Shown here: piece by piece, positions 5,811-8,935 of the stretch | Numbering within the stretch: position 1 is the first letter of the stretch | Layout: each line of letters starts with the position of its first letter | Source: an uncultured Actinomycetes bacterium | GTDB lineage: Bacteria; Actinomycetota; Thermoleophilia; Solirubrobacterales; Solirubrobacteraceae | NCBI GenBank assembly: GCA_937888775.1 | Contig: CALAQT010000369.1 | Location: forward strand, 1 to 8,935 | DNA length: 8,935 nucleotides | Reading direction: 5' to 3' | Made by a program: the position numbers and the translations under genes | Notes under the pieces: model-generated | Told to the model about the DNA's origin: nothing | Databases searched by the model: none | The model's input: the letters and a program-made list of their open reading frames with translations, nothing else

Positions 5811-6444
5811 TCGCCATTAGATCGTGCTCGTAGCCGACCGCATCGTCAATCTCAGCGTCAGTCAGATCAAAATCTTCGCGCAGCGTCTCCCGGCCATCCG
5901 GTAGGGCCGCAAGTGCTGCTACTCGGCTTGTAGTGATACGCCGCCCGCGGATCACCGGCTCGCCCGAATGTAGGTCCGGATCAACCTCGACGAATTCGCG
6001 CGGGTTTTCGTACGAAACCCATCCACCCCGGCTCAACGCTTGCCTAATGTCCTTGAGATTGAACAGCTTCAGCAGCATGATTCCTTGCTCGCCCTGCTCG
6101 TCGGCCAGCACAACGTCAAATATTCCGTCCTTGCGCTGGATTACCGCCAGCCTACCGTCGTGTTTCAACGGTGCCCGCGCTAGCGGCCAGGGACCGTATT
6201 CGTCTCGAAGTCTATGCACGATGCGGCGCACGTCGCCCGGGCTGAGGCCCTGCTCAACCAAGTAATGAGCCAAGACAGCTTCGCCAGCGTCGGCATACGA
6301 GTAGACGTTTGGCCGACGCGAAACGCTCGGGAGGATGATCCCGTAGCGGGCCCACTGCCCAATCCGGTGGGCTGAAACCCCAGCGAGACGACCAACCTCG
6401 GCAGGCGTGTAGTAGCCGATTGGAGTTGCGCCAAGGTCAGCCAT
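5800..6444 (-). CDS. MerR-HTH/DUF433 antitoxin (VapB45 type)
   Basis: Expected to neutralise the neighbouring toxin and repress its own operon. The 214 residues show an N-terminal MerR-like helix-turn-helix (about 11-65: YYTPAEVGRLAGVSAHRIGQWARYGII..YSYADAGEAVLAHYLVEQGLSPGDVRRI), a middle part (90-150) and a C-terminal DUF433 domain (about 152-207: EVDPDLHSGEPVIRGRRITTSRVAAL...LREDFDLTDAEIDDAVGYE). This layout is that of Rv2018 (VapB45), which is about 239 residues. ATG 6444 overlaps the stop of the upstream 62-aa gene (ATGGCTGA) and its own TGA overlaps the toxin start. Three genes are thus tightly coupled in the order small protein, antitoxin, toxin. Confidence 0.88.
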   Translation of the reverse strand: MADLGATPIGYYTPAEVGRLAGVSAHRIGQWARYGIILPSVSRRPNVYSYADAGEAVLAHYLVEQGLSPGDVRRIVHRLRDEYGPWPLARAPLKHDGRLAVIQRKDGIFDVVLADEQGEQGIMLLKLFNLKDIRQALSRGGWVSYENPREFVEVDPDLHSGEPVIRGRRITTSRVAALAALPDGRETLREDFDLTDAEIDDAVGYEHDLMAIAA

Positions 6445-6625
6445 CCTCGCTCCTAGAGCCAGTTTCGGGACTCTCGGACACTTCTCCTTTCCGCCGGAGC
6501 GATTCAGACGACTCGGGCTCCGGTGCGACCTTTAAGAGCGCGCGCAACGCTTCTTCGGGATCAAGCGGGATCACGACCCGCTCATCCCTAGACGCCGAAC
6601 GAGGCTTGTCAGATTTCATCTTCAT
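6437..6625 (-). CDS. Small DPEEALRALLKV protein, leader gene of TA operon
   Basis: 62 residues. A basic N terminus (MKMKSDKPRSASRDER) is followed by VVIPLDPEEALRALLKV, a short amphipathic helix, and an acidic, Ser/Glu-rich, probably disordered tail (APEPESSESLRRKGEVSESPETGSRSEDG). Similar peptides occur as small hypothetical proteins in actinobacteria, but I know no assigned function. It is real: a second copy at 6898-6957 keeps 19 of 20 residues at only 80 percent nucleotide identity, with most differences silent. Its TGA lies inside the antitoxin's ATGGCTGA overlap, so it is the first gene of a coupled operon. It may be a third toxin-antitoxin component or simply a translation leader. A weak GAGGGG site stands about 10 bases before the ATG. 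Confidence 0.72.
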   Translation of the reverse strand: MKMKSDKPRSASRDERVVIPLDPEEALRALLKVAPEPESSESLRRKGEVSESPETGSRSEDG

Positions 6626-6882
6626 AGCGAGCCTACCCCTCTGTCCGGCACGATGCCTAGATTTCTCGGCTGGTCAACCCATAGCGCGCGCCGCATCACC
6701 TGGACGCGCTCTGGGCATTCTGGACCGGAAAGGTGGTGATGGCAAAATGCCGCCGCCCCCTAGATAGGCGCTAAGCGCGTCTGTCAACCCGGGTTGGGGC
6801 GTCGGATGCCACCGGCGCTCCAACCCTTCCTTCTGCAAAGACTACGACCTGCCGAGGTCGATCCCTTCTGTGGTGGTCCTCC
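6626..6882. promoter_or_regulatory. Divergent control region between the two small-protein copies
   Basis: It separates the minus-strand TA operon from the plus-strand copy. CAACCCGGGTTG at 6785-6796 is a perfect 12-bp palindrome, and GTCAACCC occurs at 6673-6680 and 6783-6790. On the minus strand the first of these reads TTGACC, a possible -35 about 50 bases before the ATG at 6625, though no good -10 follows at 17 bp. GACCT-GCCG-AGGTC (6845-6858) is a small hairpin before the plus-strand copy. The palindrome is a candidate operator for the MerR-type antitoxin. Confidence 0.4.
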
Positions 6883-7068
6883 ATGCGAGGCGTTCATGAC
6901 GAGCGCGTAACGATCCCGCTCGATCCCGAGGAAGCGCTACGCGCGCTGCTGAAGGTCGATCCAGCCGGTCGGCGCTCCCCAGCCATGCCCGAAAACCTGG
7001 ATGGGCAAGTCCTGTCGCTTGGACGCAGGCCACTTCGGACCCTGCCAGTACAACGCTTAGCCCCGTAG
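6883..7068 (+). CDS. Second, probably degraded copy of the small DPEEALRALLKV protein
   Basis: 61 codons. After MRGVH comes DERVTIPLDPEEALRALLKV, identical but for one residue to the minus-strand gene at 6437-6625, then DPAGRRSP and a tail unlike the acidic tail of the other copy. The conserved segment (6898-6957) differs at 12 of 60 bases, mostly third positions, so both copies diverged under protein-level selection. The basic, featureless tail (GRRPLRTLPVQRLAP) suggests the 3' end was lost and the frame reads through foreign DNA. No antitoxin or toxin follows it, so it may be the stub of a second TA operon. There is no clear ribosome site. Confidence 0.5.
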   Translation: MRGVHDERVTIPLDPEEALRALLKVDPAGRRSPAMPENLDGQVLSLGRRPLRTLPVQRLAP

Positions 7069-7193
7069 GGCCCCGACTACCGCCCTGCCTTCCGTTCCGG
7101 GTGGTCGACCCATCGGTTAGGGTCGCCCGCGTGGCTCGCGCTCGACAGCGTGTGGAATTATTGGCGGTGCCGCCAGAATCAGGCGCCCCGCCG

Positions 7194-7787
7194 ATGACCG
7201 CATTTACGCTGGCTCACGGCGGCCTGATTTTTGCTGGGGAAGGCGACCGTGACCTCTTCTGCGGTCGTTGTGGACGTCTGCTTGCACGCGGCGTCGACCC
7301 AGGGACAGTCCGTGACCTCTGGGTTGTCTGCCCGAAGTGCAAGTGGATCAACGGGCTCGATCTCGGCCTCGCCTGGGCCGAGCATGTCGTCAAGTTGTTG
7401 ACCGAGCGTGAGTTCTCACTAGAGCGTCTACGCGAGATCGCTAAGGACGCACACAATCCTGATATCTCAAACGACGAGTTCGCAGCCCGAACCACGGATG
7501 CAGGGCCAGCCGTTTCGTGGCTTCGCAAAATCTCCGTGCCGTTGCTCGTCTCCATCCTCACGTTGCTCGCGACGGTCTACTTTGGCATCCAGCAACTCGA
7601 CATCGCCGAGCAGACTCTAAAGGCGTCTGAGCGAGCGACGCAGCGACCGCTAGCGCCCAGGCAAGCTACGTATGACGACGTCGTGAGACTCGCTCGCGAG
7701 CTTCATCGCCTGCAAGGCGAGATCCGGCTTCGTCCACCGCCTCGGAGCACACGCGGCGGTAAACATGGCGCCGGTAAACGTCGGTGA
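7194..7787 (+). CDS. Zinc-ribbon membrane protein of unknown function
   Basis: From ATG 7194 (preferred because the earlier GTG at 7101 adds a low-complexity Arg/Val leader) the product has 197 residues. CGRCGRLL (Cys23, Cys26) and CPKCKW (Cys46, Cys49) form a four-cysteine zinc ribbon, spaced as in Com-like or rubredoxin-type knuckles. A charged helical part follows (about 60-105), then one membrane helix (about 113-131, ISVPLLVSILTLLATVYFG) and a soluble tail with a coiled-coil-like stretch IQQLDIAEQTLKASERATQ. The final Arg/Gly/Pro-rich residues overlap the oppositely directed gene below and may not be native. It is cargo of the element. A sensor-like or membrane-tethered nucleic-acid-binding role is possible, but nothing proves it. 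Confidence 0.65.
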   Translation: MTAFTLAHGGLIFAGEGDRDLFCGRCGRLLARGVDPGTVRDLWVVCPKCKWINGLDLGLAWAEHVVKLLTEREFSLERLREIAKDAHNPDISNDEFAARTTDAGPAVSWLRKISVPLLVSILTLLATVYFGIQQLDIAEQTLKASERATQRPLAPRQATYDDVVRLARELHRLQGEIRLRPPPRSTRGGKHGAGKRR

Positions 7788-7983
7788 TCGTCAGCGCGAG
7801 GCGCGCAACCAGCAGGCCGGATACAACGATGATCCACACCAGCAGCACCAGCTGAGCCAGCAGCAGCCCTCCCAGGGGCACGCATGAGGCGGCGATGGCG
7901 ACCACCGCCGCCGATAGGAAGATCAGCAGCCGGTTCCCGTCCACGACCGGGATGCCGAACGCCTGCTTGCCATGCTTAATCAT
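7666..7983 (-). CDS. Small two-helix membrane protein at the right end of the element
   Basis: 105 residues from ATG 7983, which lies only 15 bases inside the right inverted repeat. Helices are at about 19-37 (LLIFLSAAVVAIAASCVPL) and 40-62 (LLLAQLVLLVWIIVVSGLLVARL), then a basic cytoplasmic tail (ITDVYRRHVYRRVCSEAVDEAGSRL). The tail, after about residue 67, runs antisense to the end of the zinc-ribbon gene. One of the two C termini is therefore probably not native, and a junction near 7740-7790 is likely. GGGTGA a few bases before the ATG might serve for ribosome binding. Unknown family. It also resembles in style the two-helix proteins outside the element, but no sequence match was seen. 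Confidence 0.55.
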   Translation of the reverse strand: MIKHGKQAFGIPVVDGNRLLIFLSAAVVAIAASCVPLGGLLLAQLVLLVWIIVVSGLLVARLALTITDVYRRHVYRRVCSEAVDEAGSRLAGDEARERVSRRRHT

Positions 7984-7988
7984 TGTTC

Positions 7989-8004
7989 ACCCATGCGCAT
8001 GGGT
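7989..8004. promoter_or_regulatory. 16-bp perfect palindrome at the right element end
   Basis: ACCCATGCGCATGGGT is a perfect palindrome whose outer part runs into the right inverted repeat. On the minus strand it fills the gap after TTGACA (8011-8006), a consensus -35 inside the repeat, so it could be an operator on an inward promoter. The matching -10 candidate (AACAAT) overlaps the ATG at 7983, which weakens the promoter idea. Confidence 0.45.
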
Positions 8005-8024
8005 TTGTCAAGTCACACATTGCC
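7998..8024 (-). repeat. Right terminal inverted repeat
   Basis: Read on the minus strand it begins GGCAATGTGTGACTTGACAA and matches the left end at 25 of 27 positions. It is followed directly by the duplicated octamer. Confidence 0.93.
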
Positions 8025-8032
8025 GCGAATCC
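8025..8032. repeat. Target-site duplication, right copy
   Basis: GCGAATCC, identical to 4765-4772, directly outside the right inverted repeat. Confidence 0.93.
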
Positions 8033-8068
8033 GCCCAACAGCAGCGTGATCAGTATTAGGAGAATCAC
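8025..8068 (-). pseudogene. 5' part of the membrane protein gene split by the IS
   Basis: GTG at 8068 opens VILLILITLLLG, then enters the target site and continues at 4772 as GFALASVVCL. It is the only start codon between the in-frame TAG at 8093-8095 and the element. The start has no clear ribosome site and lies 46 bases after the stop of the upstream gene (8115), so the two were probably one minus-strand transcription unit before the insertion. Confidence 0.6.
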
Positions 8069-8114
8069 GGGGCTGGTCGTCGTCGGGCGAGCCTAACGTC
8101 TCCGCCTCGGGGCC

Positions 8115-8490
8115 CTACTGTTTGCGGTGGTTCGCACGACCACCCAGGGAGACGAGCCCCGCGGAAACGGCGACGATCAAGACTCCGGCGAGCCCTTGCC
8201 CACTGAGGCGTAGGTGGTATGCCGCGGTCACGGCCGCCGCTAGGGCGACAATCGACGCAATACCGACCAGGCTCCAGAAGCCGAACCAGAACCGCCGCTG
8301 GCGCTCGGTCTTGGCGTCCTGTGCTGCCTGTCGCGCGGTGGCGTTGTCCTCGTGCCACCGCTCGACGCGCTTTGACGCGCTCCGGATCCGGCTCGGGGGC
8401 GCCGCGGAGAATCCAGTCTTGGTAGGCGCGAAAGTCGTCGGCGGTGAACCCGTACTCCTCGAAGGAGAGTTTGTCCGGCGGATCGCGCAT
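8115..8490 (-). pseudogene. Frameshifted two-helix membrane protein
   Basis: Unknown family. ATG 8490 opens MRDPPDKLSFEEYGFTADDFRAYQDWILRGAPEPDPERVK (40 residues), a soluble N-terminal part. In that frame the sequence then becomes Arg/Gly-rich nonsense. The next frame carries on with sensible protein: RVERWHEDNATARQAAQDAKTERQRR, helix FWFGFWSLVGIASIVALAAAVTAA, a short loop YHLRLSGQG, helix LAGVLIVAVSAGLVSLGG and a basic end RANHRKQ, stopping at 8115. The switch coincides with the AAA codon at 8373-8371. One extra base there explains it (VKRVERW restored). This may be mutation or a homopolymer sequencing error. The whole would be about 125 residues. Confidence 0.65.
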
Positions 8491-8935
8491 GGTCGGGCGC
8501 CAGCCTACGCTTCCCCACGCCCGACCTCCAGGGGCCCGAGCCACTAGACCCGCAACACCCGCCGCCGTCTGACCCGCGGGATGTCGCGTTCGGCGCAGTT
8601 GAACACGTACGCCCGGTGTGGTGATCCCCTAAGCTTGCACGTCAACCGACCCGGACGGGCCGTAATCAGCACGCCGCGATCACGTAGTGAGCGAAGGTGG
8701 CTAGCACCCACGCAACCACGCCCCACGCCGCACCTCCGGCCCGCTGCGCGGCGTCGGGCACGGAGGACGTAAGCCTACGGGTCGCCGGTCCTTCCAATCG
8801 TTGTACCCGCTGCCGTGTTTACTGGCCCCCAGGTGCCGTTTCGGGTAACTCAGAAAATCCGCTTGATCGGTTTTGTGGGGCTCCTCGTCATTTGGGGGTG
8901 AATCCGAGCGGTCGCGAGAGCCTGACGTGCTGTTG
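8491..8935. other. No firm gene to the right edge
   Basis: Only short frames are seen. On the minus strand a 31-codon frame from GTG 8761 to TGA 8666 ends in a hydrophobic helix (GAAWGVVAWVLATFAHYVIAAC) and may be the 3' end of a gene whose upstream part is out of frame. No ribosome site, tRNA or repeat was recognised. Confidence 0.4.

Larger units (their letters stand above)
4773..8024. mobile_element. IS1595-family element with cargo (3252 bp), truncated transposase
   Basis: The ends are 27-bp inverted repeats at 4773-4799 and 7998-8024 beginning GGCAATGTGTGACTTG, matching at 25 of 27 positions, flanked by a perfect 8-bp duplication GCGAATCC. Both agree with the IS1595 family, whose members are known to carry passenger genes. 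Inside are a C-terminally truncated transposase (plus), a toxin-antitoxin operon with an extra small protein (minus), a diverged copy of that small protein (plus), a zinc-ribbon membrane protein (plus) and a two-helix membrane protein (minus). Without the rest of the transposase catalytic core it must depend on a related enzyme elsewhere in the cell. The intact duplication, and the clean in-frame gene restored by its removal, imply a recent insertion. Confidence 0.92.

Noticed and set aside
8371..8373. Programmed ribosomal frameshift in the two-helix protein
   Set aside because: Only three A residues, no slippery heptamer with a downstream structure identified; a simple indel is the simpler reading.
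8666..8761. 31-codon minus frame ending in a hydrophobic helix
   Set aside because: Too short, GTG start without ribosome site; noted within the right-edge entry only.

Overview
The window is high-GC bacterial DNA with short, often overlapping genes, many GTG/TTG starts and few canonical Shine-Dalgarno sites, which suggests an actinomycete-type genome. A small secreted-protein fragment carrying the CMRxHGxxxFPDP / SPxFKxAxxAC pattern is typical of Actinomycetota and especially common in Thermoleophilia (Solirubrobacterales), so that is the best guess, not a proof. Nothing resembles a core housekeeping locus. This is accessory DNA built from mobile pieces, orphan small membrane proteins and broken genes.

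Layout. Positions 1-640 hold no supportable gene. Positions 641-1006 (minus) are the 3' remnant of the CMRxHG family, abutting the tail of a two-to-three-helix membrane protein (start 1490). A second membrane-anchored gene (1684-2249, minus) is split by a one-base frameshift. A repeat-rich gap (2250-2653) ends in a palindrome and a good extended -10 promoter driving a compact three-gene plus-strand operon (2654-3952): an unknown 80-aa protein, a catalytic-domain-only tyrosine recombinase, and an unknown 119-aa cysteine-containing protein. A 338-bp hairpin-rich gap follows, then a 61-aa membrane protein.

The clearest structure is a complete 3252-bp insertion element at 4773-8024. It has 27-bp terminal inverted repeats (25/27 matching) and a perfect 8-bp target duplication (4765-4772 and 8025-8032). 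Removing the element and one duplication copy joins two fragments into one 67-aa two-helix membrane protein read on the minus strand. The element belongs to the IS1595 family by its transposase, but the transposase is cut off about two thirds of the way through. The rest of the element is cargo: a minus-strand toxin-antitoxin operon (small DPEEALRALLKV protein, MerR/DUF433 antitoxin, DUF5615 PIN-like toxin, of VapBC45 type), a divergent inverted second copy of the small-protein segment, a zinc-ribbon membrane protein and a two-helix membrane protein. The element therefore looks non-autonomous (moved in trans) yet recently transposed.

Right of the element, a further minus-strand two-helix protein (8115-8490) is broken by an apparent extra base in a homopolymer. 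The last about 440 bp hold nothing firm. How the pieces work together: the toxin-antitoxin module would stabilise the transposon in its host, while the separate recombinase operon may be the core of a different small integrating element. No functional link between the two is visible.
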